19,210 nt of DNA, from the NCBI GenBank assembly GCA_019416065.1, contig DXYB01000036.1, positions 1-19,210 of the forward strand, in the 5' to 3' direction. Position numbers and translations under genes: made by a program. This DNA is from Acidaminococcus sp. (lineage in GTDB: Bacteria > Bacillota > Negativicutes > Acidaminococcales > Acidaminococcaceae). Positions within the stretch are counted from its first letter, which is position 1, and the number at the start of each line of letters is the position of its first letter. The notes beneath the pieces were generated by a model that saw only the letters and a program-made list of their open reading frames with translations, was not told the origin of the DNA and did no database searches. Of the stretch, positions 1 to 7,782 are shown piece by piece.

Positions 1-107
1 TTTTTCATTAGCGTTTGGGTCCAAAATGGTTCACTTTTATATTAGCGTTTACAGCCTCCTGACCAATTTTATCTTTTCAATTGTAACACACGCCGCCAGG
101 AAGTACA

Positions 108-146
108 ACAAGGCCACGAAAAGCGCTCCACCTTTCGCGGCCATTG
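108..146 (-). other. Hairpin downstream of thrS, possible weak terminator
   Basis: About 30 bases past the thrS stop, the minus strand can fold ACAA-GGCC-CGAAA type arms (108-121 with 133-146). The stem has about 13 pairs, one A/C mismatch, one bulged base and an 11-base loop. The sequence after it (TTGTTGTACTTCC) is only moderately U-rich. It may therefore be a weak terminator, or leader structure for a gene beyond the left edge. Nothing else in 1-173 is a supportable gene. Confidence 0.35.
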
Positions 147-173
147 TAGCAAGTATGCGTTTACAGGAGAATT

Positions 174-2078
174 TTATTTTTTGCTTTTGATTTCTTCTTC
201 CAGTTTGGCGATAAACGCATCCACTGCCATGCTTCCTTCTTCGCCTCTGTCACGACTGCGGACAGAAACCGTTCCCTCTTCCACTTCTTTAGCTCCAACC
301 ACCAGCATGTACGGAACCTTTTTGACTTGTGCTTCCCGAATCTTATAGCCGATTTTTTCATTACGGCTATCCACAGAAGCACGGATCTTCAAGGCATCCA
401 TCTTGTCCACAATCTGCTGGGCATAGTCGTTAAACTTATCGGTAATCGGCAGTACCCGTACCTGCTCCGGAGCCAGCCAGACAGGGAAAGCACCGGCATA
501 ATTTTCAATCAGAATACCGATAAACCGTTCAATGGATCCATACACCACCCGGTGAATCATTACCGGTCGATGTTTCTGTCCGTCTTCTCCCGTATAGGTC
601 AGGTTGAATTTTTCCGGCAGCAACATATCCAGCTGAATGGTCCCGCACTGCCAGGTACGACCAATGGAATCTTTCAAATGGAAGTCAATCTTAGGACCGT
701 AGAAGGCTCCGTCTCCTTCGTTGATGGAGTACTTTAGGCCAAAATCATCCATGGCTTTACGCAGGGCATTCGTAGTCATTTCCCAAGTAGCATCATCCCC
801 CATGGAGTTATCTGGACGGGTAGACAATTCCGCATGGTACGTTAGACCAAACGTAGCATATACCTCGTCAAAAAGACGAATGGTTTCCTGAATAACGCTT
901 TCGATCTGGTCCGGCATCATGAAAATATGGGCATCGTCCTGTGTAAAGCAGCGCACACGGAACAAACCGTGGAGCGCTCCAGACAATTCGTGACGGTGCA
1001 CCAGTCCTAATTCACCCACACGCAGGGGAAGTTCCTTATACGAATGCGGTTCATTGGCATAGACCAGCATCCCACCAGGGCAGTTCATGGGTTTAATGGC
1101 ATAATCATCCCCATCAATCTTGGTGAAATACATGTTTTCCTTGTAGTGATCCCAGTGCCCAGAAGTCTCCCACAGTTCCCGGTTCATAATCATCGGGGTT
1201 TTAACTTCTTGGTAATGGTATTTATGGTGTACTTCCCGCCAATAATTGATTAATTCATTGCGGATAATCATACCGTTGGGCAGGAAGAAAGGGAAACCAG
1301 GGCCATATTCACTGAGCATGAAAAGTCCCAATTGCTTTCCAAGTTTCCTATGATCCCGTTTTTCTGCTTCTTCCATCATGTGGAGGTAAGCATCTAGGTC
1401 ATCCTGGGTAGCAAAGGCAGTTCCATAAATCCGCTGGAGCATCTTATTGTGTTCGTCCCCACGCCAATAGGCCCCTGCGATGGATAAGAGTTTAAAAGCC
1501 TTCACCCGCCCAGTGGAAGGACAATGCGGGCCGGCACATAGATCGGTAAAATCGTCCTGGGTATAGGTGCTGATCACCGCATCTTCCGGTAGGTCTTCAA
1601 TGAGCTCTACTTTGTACGGTTCCTCCTCGGCCTTAAATTTTGCCAAGGCCTCTGCCCGTGGAAGTTCTTTACGTACCAGCGGATAGTTGGCCTTGATAAT
1701 TTTTTTCATTTCCTTTTCAATGGCCCGCAGGTCTTCCGGCGTAAAAACGTGGTCACTGTCCAGGTCATAGTAAAAGCCCTTGTCAATAGCTGGACCAATG
1801 GCAAATTTGGTGCCCGGGAACAGATGCTGGATTGCTTGTGCCATGACATGGCTGGCCGTGTGGCGGATGGCATGAAGGCCTTCTTCGCTGTCCGGCGTTA
1901 TAAATTCTACCTTGGCATCGTGATCCAACACATCGGACAGGTCCTTATTTACCCCGTTCACTTTGGCCAAGAGGGCTGATTTGCCTAATTTTTGGTTCAA
2001 GCTTTTGGCAATGGATAAAAGCGTGCTATTGTCTTCAAATTCTCTTACACTGCCATCCGGTAACGTTACATGCAACAT
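174..2078 (-). CDS. thrS: Threonine--tRNA ligase (ThrRS)
   Basis: Cytoplasmic class II aminoacyl-tRNA synthetase that charges tRNA-Thr and edits mischarged Ser-tRNA-Thr. The 634-residue product has the usual bacterial layout. An N-terminal TGS domain covers about residues 1-62. The editing domain has the metal motif HTASH (73-77) and a Cys/His pair at 181-185. The catalytic core has the expected zinc ligands C333 (MNCPGG), H384 (QDDAH) and H509 (MIHR), with motif 2 arginines before the QDDAH segment. A C-terminal anticodon-binding domain follows. The frame stays open upstream to 2156, but the start at 2078 is chosen because AAGGAGGAG lies 7 bases before it, the TGS domain begins there, and the upstream extension would run through the T-box terminator. 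Expression is very likely set by the T-box leader just upstream. infC commonly follows thrS in Bacillota, but the 173 bases left here show no convincing start of it. Confidence 0.97.
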   Translation of the reverse strand: MLHVTLPDGSVREFEDNSTLLSIAKSLNQKLGKSALLAKVNGVNKDLSDVLDHDAKVEFITPDSEEGLHAIRHTASHVMAQAIQHLFPGTKFAIGPAIDKGFYYDLDSDHVFTPEDLRAIEKEMKKIIKANYPLVRKELPRAEALAKFKAEEEPYKVELIEDLPEDAVISTYTQDDFTDLCAGPHCPSTGRVKAFKLLSIAGAYWRGDEHNKMLQRIYGTAFATQDDLDAYLHMMEEAEKRDHRKLGKQLGLFMLSEYGPGFPFFLPNGMIIRNELINYWREVHHKYHYQEVKTPMIMNRELWETSGHWDHYKENMYFTKIDGDDYAIKPMNCPGGMLVYANEPHSYKELPLRVGELGLVHRHELSGALHGLFRVRCFTQDDAHIFMMPDQIESVIQETIRLFDEVYATFGLTYHAELSTRPDNSMGDDATWEMTTNALRKAMDDFGLKYSINEGDGAFYGPKIDFHLKDSIGRTWQCGTIQLDMLLPEKFNLTYTGEDGQKHRPVMIHRVVYGSIERFIGILIENYAGAFPVWLAPEQVRVLPITDKFNDYAQQIVDKMDALKIRASVDSRNEKIGYKIREAQVKKVPYMLVVGAKEVEEGTVSVRSRDRGEEGSMAVDAFIAKLEEEIKSKK

Positions 2079-2123
2079 ATTCTTACTCCTCCTTAGATTG
2101 TCAACAAGACGGGAAGGGCAAAT

Positions 2124-2368
2124 AAAAAAAGCCCATCCCAACAAAGGGACGGGCATAGGCTCGCGGTTCCACCCTGATTGATGTATTTACAAAATACATC
2201 CTCTCATCCTCTTTAACGCAGAGTTACGATCTTGCCTACTGGATTTCAGCAGATGGCTCCAAGGCGGTATCCCATTGTATGTTTCCGGGCTGTTCTCAGC
2301 ACCCAGCCTCTCTGTACCGTTTCTCTAACAGGATGTGTCCTTGTCATTGCCATTGACGCTTTAAAATT
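2124..2368 (-). promoter_or_regulatory. T-box riboswitch (tRNA-Thr sensing) controlling thrS
   Basis: The leader contains the textbook T-box AGGGTGGAACCGCGA (2175-2161), whose UGGA element contacts the tRNA acceptor end. CGTCCCT follows (about 2151-2145) and can pair with AGGG/GCG to form the antiterminator. The competing terminator is GCCCGTCCC (2154-2146) pairing with GGGATGGGC (2139-2131), followed by seven U. Stem I is recognisable: ATGGC/GCCAT and CAAGG/CCTTG helices flank an internal loop, and a specifier ACC (2268-2266, Thr) is followed by the conserved purine. The AGTAGGC and GCGTTAAAGAG segments after Stem I are also typical. Uncharged tRNA-Thr should stabilise the antiterminator and allow thrS transcription. 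Folding was done by eye. Confidence 0.93.
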
Positions 2369-2374
2369 GTCTTC

Positions 2375-2402
2375 ATTATACCACGGTGTAAAGGATTGTC
2401 AA
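2375..2402 (-). promoter_or_regulatory. Promoter of the thrS T-box leader
   Basis: On the minus strand a perfect TTGACA (2402-2397) is separated by 16 bases from a perfect TATAAT (2380-2375). Transcription would start near 2368, giving a leader of about 290 bases before the thrS start codon. It lies about 60 bases past the stop of the upstream aldo/keto reductase gene, so thrS is an independent unit. Confidence 0.88.
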
Positions 2403-2462
2403 CAGGCGTGCAGGAATTTCTCCTGAAAACCACTTTATAGGCCATCCTAGAGGATTCTATGT

Positions 2463-3473
2463 TTATTTTCGATCCCAATCACTCATTTTGCTGCCTTCGG
2501 GTTCGTCATAGCCCCGATGACCGTGTACATTCAGTTTGCTAAGTGCATTTTCCAAAGCGGTAAATTCCGCTTCCGTCAGGGTAATAGTACAGGCCCCCAG
2601 ATTTTCCAGGATCCGTTCTTTGTTCTTAGAACCGGGAATCGGTACTACATTTGGATATTTGTGGAGCATCCAGGCTAGTGAAATCTGGGCTTTGGTCGCT
2701 TGTTTTTCTGTAGCATAGGTACCCAATAGATCCAGAATTGGCTGGTTCGCTTCGATATTTTCTTTGCGCAGCTGAGGGACAAATTTCCGCACATCATCGC
2801 TATTGGAAAAATCGGTTTGGCTAGTGACTTTGCCGGACAAGAATCCACTGGCAATGGGAGAAAAAGGCACAAGTCCGATTTTTTGCTGCAAAAGATAGGG
2901 TAACACATCTTCTTCCACACCCCGCTCCACCATGGAATAAATATTTTGGACGGCAGAAAGTGGGGTTACCTTGTGAGCCTTGTCAATGGTTTCGACAGGG
3001 ACCTGGGAAAGCCCCCATCCCCGGATCAGTTGTTCCGAGAGTAGTTTCCCCATTCCTTCGGCCACTTTTTCCACAGGAATAGCTGGATTTACCCTGTGTA
3101 AATAATACAAATCTACATAGTCTGTCTTGAGCCGCTGGAGAGAAGCTTCCAAGTGCCGTTTAAGGCTGCTATATACGCCTTCTTTGGCCACTTCGGCTTC
3201 ACTTAGGTGCAATTTGGTGGCAAGCACGACGTTGTCCCGCACATCTTCTAATGCTTTCCCCAATAGTTTTTCATTATGGCCCCGGTTTTCCGGCAACAAA
3301 TTGGGGCCGTAGGCTTCGGCGGTATCAAAAAAGGTGCAGCCATATTCATAGCCACTGCGGATAGCCTCAATACTGTATGTTTCGTCAGGAATTTGCCCAT
3401 ACCCATGGGAAAATCCCATGCAGCCCATTCCGATTTCTGATACTTCTATATTTCCCAGTTTCCGTTTTTTCAT
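2463..3473 (-). CDS. Aldo/keto reductase (YajO/tas-like long form)
   Basis: NAD(P)H-dependent oxidoreductase of the aldo/keto reductase superfamily, 336 residues; the natural carbonyl substrate cannot be told from sequence. The catalytic tetrad is readable: D50 and Y55 in FFDTAEAYG, K87 in LATKLH and H126 in YYLHR. The C-terminal PIPGSKN segment is the usual cofactor-phosphate-binding motif. The N-terminal LGNIEVSEIGMGCMG and the length place it in the group that includes voltage-gated-channel-beta-like and YajO/AKR13-type enzymes, unlike its shorter neighbour. AGGAGG lies 8 bases before the ATG. It begins 27 bases after the stop of the second reductase gene with no terminator visible between, so the two are probably co-transcribed and under the divergent LysR-type regulator. 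Confidence 0.9.
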   Translation of the reverse strand: MKKRKLGNIEVSEIGMGCMGFSHGYGQIPDETYSIEAIRSGYEYGCTFFDTAEAYGPNLLPENRGHNEKLLGKALEDVRDNVVLATKLHLSEAEVAKEGVYSSLKRHLEASLQRLKTDYVDLYYLHRVNPAIPVEKVAEGMGKLLSEQLIRGWGLSQVPVETIDKAHKVTPLSAVQNIYSMVERGVEEDVLPYLLQQKIGLVPFSPIASGFLSGKVTSQTDFSNSDDVRKFVPQLRKENIEANQPILDLLGTYATEKQATKAQISLAWMLHKYPNVVPIPGSKNKERILENLGACTITLTEAEFTALENALSKLNVHGHRGYDEPEGSKMSDWDRK

Positions 3474-3500
3474 TGTCTTAGCCTCCTATTTTTTCTTATA

Positions 3501-4358
3501 TTACCGCTTGCATTCAAAGGGCAAATGCATTGTAGCGTACTTTTCTTCTGTAGCATTATCTGCCTGGTAATACTGTTTTTTACCATCGAGTTTGGCGATC
3601 TGCGCCATTTCTGCAGCGGTGAGCCTGAAATCAAAGATATTTCCATTATCCCGGATATGGTCCGGATTTTTGGAACCAGGGATCGTGATAAACTCTTTTT
3701 GCGTCGCCCAGCGCAGCACAACCTGGGCCGGACTTTTGTGGTACTGCATCCCCAGCTGTTCAAATATAGGTTCTTTTAAAAGTTCCGGATCTCCATGCCC
3801 CAAGGGATACCACCCCATAAGTTTTGTGCCATATTCTGCCAGGCGATCTATAGTGCGATGCTGGATGCAATAAGGATGGGTTTCCAATTGGATTACATGG
3901 GGCTTGATGGTTGCAATTTCCAACAGACGTTCTAGTTTTTTATCATGGAAATTAGAAATGCCTAGACTTTTTGCTTTTCCTGCGTGGTACGCTTTTTCAA
4001 TCAGCTGATAGCCTGCTATAAAATTCCCTGCTGGCTGATGGATAAACAGAAGATCTACAGAATCCACCCCCAACCGTTCTAGCGTTTTTTCTACCGCATC
4101 TTCTGTTTCGTAAAGGGTTGCCCAGATTTTCGTAGATAAAAAAACTTCATCCCGTTTGACAATGCCTTCGCATATCGCTTTGGCCAAGCCTTTGCCCACT
4201 GCTTCTTCATTCATATAAGCATTGGCTGTATCAATCATACGGTAGCCGTCCTTAAGTGCTGTATAGACCGCTTTTTCCGTATCTTCCGGACTAATCATAA
4301 ACGTTCCCAGTCCCAGAACCGGAACTTTCACACCATTATACAGGGTAACAGATTCCAT
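3501..4358 (-). CDS. Aldo/keto reductase (2,5-diketogluconate reductase-like, AKR5-type)
   Basis: A second NAD(P)H-dependent carbonyl reductase, 285 residues, of the short-loop class typified by 2,5-diketo-D-gluconate and glyoxal reductases. The tetrad is D43 and Y48 (MIDTANAY), K77 (LSTKIW) and H107 (LLFIHQP). The C-terminal TIPGSKNPDHIRDN is the cofactor-binding segment. GGAGG lies 7 bases before the ATG. It is the first gene of a two-gene unit with the following reductase, but the two proteins differ in length, N-terminus and loops, so this is not a recent duplication. A promoter TTGTAC-18-TAAAAT can be read on the minus strand upstream. The divergent LysR-family gene is the likely regulator. 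The substrate is unknown; a role in reducing toxic aldehydes or sugar ketones is inference only. Confidence 0.9.
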   Translation of the reverse strand: MESVTLYNGVKVPVLGLGTFMISPEDTEKAVYTALKDGYRMIDTANAYMNEEAVGKGLAKAICEGIVKRDEVFLSTKIWATLYETEDAVEKTLERLGVDSVDLLFIHQPAGNFIAGYQLIEKAYHAGKAKSLGISNFHDKKLERLLEIATIKPHVIQLETHPYCIQHRTIDRLAEYGTKLMGWYPLGHGDPELLKEPIFEQLGMQYHKSPAQVVLRWATQKEFITIPGSKNPDHIRDNGNIFDFRLTAAEMAQIAKLDGKKQYYQADNATEEKYATMHLPFECKR

Positions 4359-4494
4359 CGTACCGCCTCCATTTTGTTGTACATAGCAAGTTCTTTCTTG
4401 TTACCTTTATTTTACAAAAGCTGCCTGCCGTTGTACAATGCCAATAGTAGCTTTCACTATACCTTTATGACATAGCAAAAAGGAGAAATCATCC
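4359..4494. promoter_or_regulatory. Divergent control region between reductase operon and lysR
   Basis: A 136-base region between divergent start codons, the usual location of LysR-type operators. On the minus strand TTGTAC (4436-4431) and TAAAAT (about 4412-4407) with 18 bases between could serve the reductase operon. Two short direct repeats are seen: GTTGTACA (4376-4383 and 4430-4437, the second inside a TTGTACAA palindrome) and ACATAGCAA (4381-4389 and 4470-4478). Which of these is the regulator site cannot be decided by eye. No clean plus-strand promoter for lysR was found. Confidence 0.5.
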
Positions 4495-5367
4495 ATGATT
4501 AATATCACATTGCTAGAACAATTGGTGGCATTTGCCCAATACGGAACCCTATCGGCTGCTGCTGAAAAGCTCTATACCACCCAGCCTGTTTTAACCCGTC
4601 ATATGAAAAAACTGGAACAGGAATTAGGCCTTCCTCTGTTTATCCGAGGAAAAAACCGTCTGGAGCTTAATGCCACCGGAAAACAAGCAGCCGCTTATGC
4701 TCAAGAAGTTTTGCATGCTCATCAGGAGTTTGAACGGAAAATCTTAGCCTATGAACGAAGTCTCCGTACTATTTCCATTGGGTATTGCGCCCCTGTTCCC
4801 CAGGAGGTTTTTACGCCCATCTTGAATAGTCTTTGGGCGGGAATGACAATTTCAGCCGACATGAAAGACGACACTACATTTTTAGATGATCTGCAAGAAG
4901 GCGTTTACCAATTGGTCGTTACCCATTTTGCACCGGAAAATACGGAAACCTTTGCCTATAAAAAATGTGGACACGAAGATCTCTTTCTCTCCGTACCCAC
5001 AAATAATCCTCTGACCTTTTATCCTGAGATTCACATGAAGGATCTGGAAGGCCAATCCGTGCTCTTATTCACTCAAATTGGATTTTGGGGGCAGATCCCT
5101 GCCATCAAGGATTATCGAATCCATTATTTGCTGCAAATTCAGCGAAGCACCTTTACCGAGCTGGCTAAGACTTCTGCCTATCCTATTTTTACCTCCAGCT
5201 GCCGCATTACGCAGCGCAGCTTACAAATCCCGGGGCGCGTTAATATCCCCATTGCTGATCCCGATTGTCATTGCGACTATTATCTGGTCTGTCTGCAAAA
5301 AGACTATGCCCGGTTTAAAAAACTTTTTGCCCAGGTGACGGAAGATATCCTGTGTGATATGCAGTAA
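4495..5367 (+). CDS. LysR-type transcriptional regulator
   Basis: DNA-binding transcriptional regulator of the LysR family, 290 residues. The N-terminal winged helix-turn-helix is clear (about residues 18-37, TLSAAAEKLYTTQPVLTRHM), followed by the typical LEQELGLPLFIRG wing and the linker helix (about 60-90). The rest is the periplasmic-binding-like effector domain, which is divergent; its ligand is not recognisable. AAGGAGA lies about 8 bases before the ATG. It is divergent from the two aldo/keto reductase genes, so it most likely regulates them and possibly itself. It converges on the MFS exporter gene across a shared terminator, so a link to the exporter is less likely. Confidence 0.93.
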   Translation: MINITLLEQLVAFAQYGTLSAAAEKLYTTQPVLTRHMKKLEQELGLPLFIRGKNRLELNATGKQAAAYAQEVLHAHQEFERKILAYERSLRTISIGYCAPVPQEVFTPILNSLWAGMTISADMKDDTTFLDDLQEGVYQLVVTHFAPENTETFAYKKCGHEDLFLSVPTNNPLTFYPEIHMKDLEGQSVLLFTQIGFWGQIPAIKDYRIHYLLQIQRSTFTELAKTSAYPIFTSSCRITQRSLQIPGRVNIPIADPDCHCDYYLVCLQKDYARFKKLFAQVTEDILCDMQ

Positions 5368-5385
5368 GTTCCTGTTTTTTCTATA

Positions 5386-5430
5386 AAAAGATCCTTCACC
5401 ACCGCAATATGCAGATATGGAGGATCTTTT
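5386..5430. terminator. Bidirectional terminator between lysR and MFS genes
   Basis: A perfect 10-pair stem, AAAAGATCCT (5386-5395) with AGGATCTTTT (5421-5430), has T-rich sequence on both outer sides in the respective reading directions. It sits 18 bases after each of the two convergent stop codons. The 25-base loop is long but can form a small inner pairing. Confidence 0.85.
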
Positions 5431-5448
5431 GTTTCTGATAGAGAATTT

Positions 5449-6858
5449 TTATGTCTGTTGATATCCCCGCAGGGCTAGCCATACAAAGACGCCCTGCAGC
5501 AAGGCTAATAGAATTAGCAAATAAAATGTCTGCTGGGTACCTGTAAGGGTCCCTGCGGTAAATCCTTCGCTTCCTTCTTGGGCAGAAGCCACAATCGCCG
5601 CTGCAATAGAGGTTCCAATGGCGCCAGCCAGCTGCTGGGCAGTATTAAATACAGCGTTGCCATCACTTCGCAAGTCTTCCGGTAACCGGCTCATCCCATA
5701 GGTCAAAATATTGCCAGCGACAAATCCCTGACCAATCGTAAAAATGATATAAATCAGGGTAAGCGTCAGTGTGGTAGAGGCAGCTAGGTTCAGAGAAAAC
5801 CCGATTTGGCTGATAAGAATGCATAGCGTTCCAGCAAAGAGCGGAATGCGTGCTCCCAAGCGATCATAAAGACGCCCGCTAAGAGGAGCCAAGGCAGCCC
5901 CTACCAGACAGCCCGGCAATAAAATACAACCGGCGGTAAAGGCATTCTCCCCTGCTACGATCTGGCTGTAATTGGGCAACAAAAACCCAATACCCAGACA
6001 GGCAAACTGCATCATCAGCATCCCCAGGGCGCTAAATACAAAGGGACGGGCATGAAATACAGCCATATTCAGCAGTGGTTTTTTGTGCTTAGCCAGTTGT
6101 TGCTGGGCATGGCGATAAAATGCCGTTAGTAAAAGACCGGAAGCTACAAAAAATCCTATAACATTTAGCGGAGCCTCTGCCAGCTTGTCCAATTGCCCAC
6201 AGCCAAGAATGAGAAACGTAAAAGCGCAGCCAACCATGACCCATCCGAAAAAATCAAACGTGGTCGGACCATAGGGAGAAGATTGCCTGATGGCATAAAC
6301 ACCGCACAAAAGGGAAATCAAAAGCAGTGGCAAAAGAGATAAAAAGATCATATGCCAGCCAAAGGCGTGCACAATATAGCCTCCCAGCGAAGGTCCCACA
6401 GCCGGGGCTAAGGCACAAACTAGCATGGCCGCCCCCATCATAAGTCCCATTTTATCAAGAGGTGCCTGTTCCATCACTATATTAAACATGAGGGGTAACG
6501 CAATCCCCGTACCTGCGCCTTCCAAAATCCGCCCCAGCAGCAAAATCCAAAAATTCCCGGCAAAGCCGCCCATAACGGTACCCACAATAAACAGAACACA
6601 GGCCGCAGAAAATAAGCCTTTCATGGGATAACTCTGCTTAAGGAAGCTGGAGGTAGGAATCATCATCGCCAGGATTAACAGATACCCGGTCGTTACCCAT
6701 TGCACTGTCGTCGTGTCAATGGAAAATTCCTGAATTAAGGTAGGAAACGTGACATTCATTGCCGTTTCTACCACGACACCGGTAAAGGACAGTAAGCCTG
6801 AGGCAATGATCGAAAGAACCAGTTTCAAATCCACCTTACGCGGAAACGTTGCATCCAT
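5449..6858 (-). CDS. MFS drug-exporter-like permease (DHA2/EmrB-type, about 14 TM)
   Basis: Integral inner-membrane protein of the major facilitator superfamily, 469 residues, probably a proton-coupled exporter of drugs or other amphipathic compounds. About 14 hydrophobic segments can be counted, which fits the DHA2 group. The first segment carries the ETAMNVTFP signature expected of DHA2 members (family form DxTxxNVALP), so the usual acidic position is Glu. The antiporter motif C is visible in segment 5 as APAVGPSLGGY. AGGAG lies 8 bases before the ATG. It is transcribed alone from its own promoter, with no membrane-fusion partner (EmrA-type) or adjacent repressor gene. The substrate cannot be assigned. 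Confidence 0.9.
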   Translation of the reverse strand: MDATFPRKVDLKLVLSIIASGLLSFTGVVVETAMNVTFPTLIQEFSIDTTTVQWVTTGYLLILAMMIPTSSFLKQSYPMKGLFSAACVLFIVGTVMGGFAGNFWILLLGRILEGAGTGIALPLMFNIVMEQAPLDKMGLMMGAAMLVCALAPAVGPSLGGYIVHAFGWHMIFLSLLPLLLISLLCGVYAIRQSSPYGPTTFDFFGWVMVGCAFTFLILGCGQLDKLAEAPLNVIGFFVASGLLLTAFYRHAQQQLAKHKKPLLNMAVFHARPFVFSALGMLMMQFACLGIGFLLPNYSQIVAGENAFTAGCILLPGCLVGAALAPLSGRLYDRLGARIPLFAGTLCILISQIGFSLNLAASTTLTLTLIYIIFTIGQGFVAGNILTYGMSRLPEDLRSDGNAVFNTAQQLAGAIGTSIAAAIVASAQEGSEGFTAGTLTGTQQTFYLLILLALLQGVFVWLALRGYQQT

Positions 6859-6910
6859 ATAACCATCTCCTGTTATTCTACTAATAGACTTTTTTGCTTT
6901 ATAAGTGGTT

Positions 6911-6938
6911 ATTATAGCAACCTACAGGAGAATTGCAA
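6911..6938 (-). promoter_or_regulatory. Promoter of the MFS gene
   Basis: On the minus strand TTGCAA (6938-6933), 16 bases, then TATAAT (6916-6911). The -10 box lies inside an imperfect dyad with GGTT at 6907-6910 and AACC at 6919-6922, a position where a repressor could act. No repressor gene is adjacent, so that role is speculative. Confidence 0.75.
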
Positions 6939-7006
6939 CCATTTTTTCCATAGCAGAAAATAATGCTTCCCAACGATACGATTTTCTGCTTGCTACAAAC
7001 CAATAG

Positions 7007-7015
7007 TGCTATAAT
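7007..7015 (+). promoter_or_regulatory. Extended -10 promoter for the LUD gene
   Basis: TGC-TATAAT matches an extended -10 element, about 48 bases before the chosen start codon. The -35 region (TGCTTG 17 bases upstream) is poor, as is common with extended -10 promoters. Confidence 0.65.
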
Positions 7016-7062
7016 GAAAGCAAACCAAAAAGCCATAACAGCTGATGGAAGGGGAGAGAAGG

Positions 7063-7704
7063 ATGGATGAATTTGTACGTGAAAGAAACCGGAAATTGGC
7101 CAAAAAGATTATTGCGGGCCTCCATTCCCGGCAGATGGAAGGCTATTTTGTGGAAACTAAGGAAGAGGCATTAAAAAAGGCGCTGGAATTGATTCCAGAG
7201 GGCTCCACTATCAGCTGGGGCGGCACCATGTCAATTTCGGAAATCGGCCTGAAAGAGGCTGTGATTAAGGGGAATTATCAGGTGTATAATCGGGATGTAG
7301 CAACGACGCCGGAAGATAAACGGGCCATCATGCTAAAGGCTTATACCTGCGATTATTATCTTGCCAGTACAAATGCCATCACGGAAGATGGCGTGCTAAT
7401 CAATGTAGATCGCAACTCCAACCGGGTTTCCTGCTTAGCTTACGGGCCTGCCCATGTCATTATGATTGTGGGAATGAACAAAGTAACCAAAGATGTGGAG
7501 CACGCCCTATACCGTGTGCGCAACGTGGCGGCTCCCATCAACGCACAGCGCTTCACCTCGTCCAAAACGCCCTGCCTAGCAAACGGCTCTTGTGCAAACT
7601 GCAAATCGCCGGACAGTCTTTGTTGCAATTTCCTTGTCACCCGCTTTTCCAACGCACCTGGAAGAATGAAAATTATTCTTGTAAATGAGGAGCTGGGATA
7701 TTGA
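7063..7704 (+). CDS. Stand-alone LUD-domain protein (LutC/YkgG-related, DUF162)
   Basis: Member of the LUD superfamily, whose best-known members LutB/LutC take part in lactate oxidation. At 213 residues it is only the LUD domain. Family-typical stretches are SWGGTMSISEIG (51-62), STNAITEDGVLINVDR (102-117) and YGPAHVIMIVG (128-138). Near the C-terminus a cysteine cluster C171, C177, C180, C187 and C188 is well placed to hold a metal or Fe-S centre. The start at 7063 is preferred because GGGGAGAG lies just before it; an in-frame ATG at 7045 has no ribosome site. No LutA or LutB gene is nearby and the gene has its own promoter and terminator, so a role in lactate use should not be assumed. The biochemical function of such single-domain members is not known to me. 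Confidence 0.85.
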   Translation: MDEFVRERNRKLAKKIIAGLHSRQMEGYFVETKEEALKKALELIPEGSTISWGGTMSISEIGLKEAVIKGNYQVYNRDVATTPEDKRAIMLKAYTCDYYLASTNAITEDGVLINVDRNSNRVSCLAYGPAHVIMIVGMNKVTKDVEHALYRVRNVAAPINAQRFTSSKTPCLANGSCANCKSPDSLCCNFLVTRFSNAPGRMKIILVNEELGY

Positions 7705-7716
7705 CGGTTTCACCCC

Positions 7717-7751
7717 TACCTTGGTCACTTGTTGATCAAGGTACTTTTTTT
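7717..7751 (+). terminator. Terminator of the LUD gene
   Basis: The stem TACCTTGGTCA (7717-7727) pairs with TGATCAAGGTA (7733-7743) over 11 bases with one G-U, has a 5-base loop, and is followed by C and seven T. It starts 12 bases after the stop codon. Confidence 0.92.
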
Positions 7752-7782
7752 ACATGAAAAGTCTGTAAAAAAACATAAAAAT

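Noticed and set aside
32..60. AGGAGG on the minus strand (60-55) as a ribosome site for a gene leaving the left edge, such as infC
   Set aside because: The frames following it at normal spacing reach TAA at once; the only GTG downstream (34-32) is about 20 bases away and opens an 8-codon frame. No IF-3-like residues are seen.
2079..2156. Extending ThrRS upstream by 26 codons to 2156
   Set aside because: This would translate the T-box terminator hairpin and leave the protein without a ribosome site; the AAGGAGGAG before 2078 fits the normal N-terminus.
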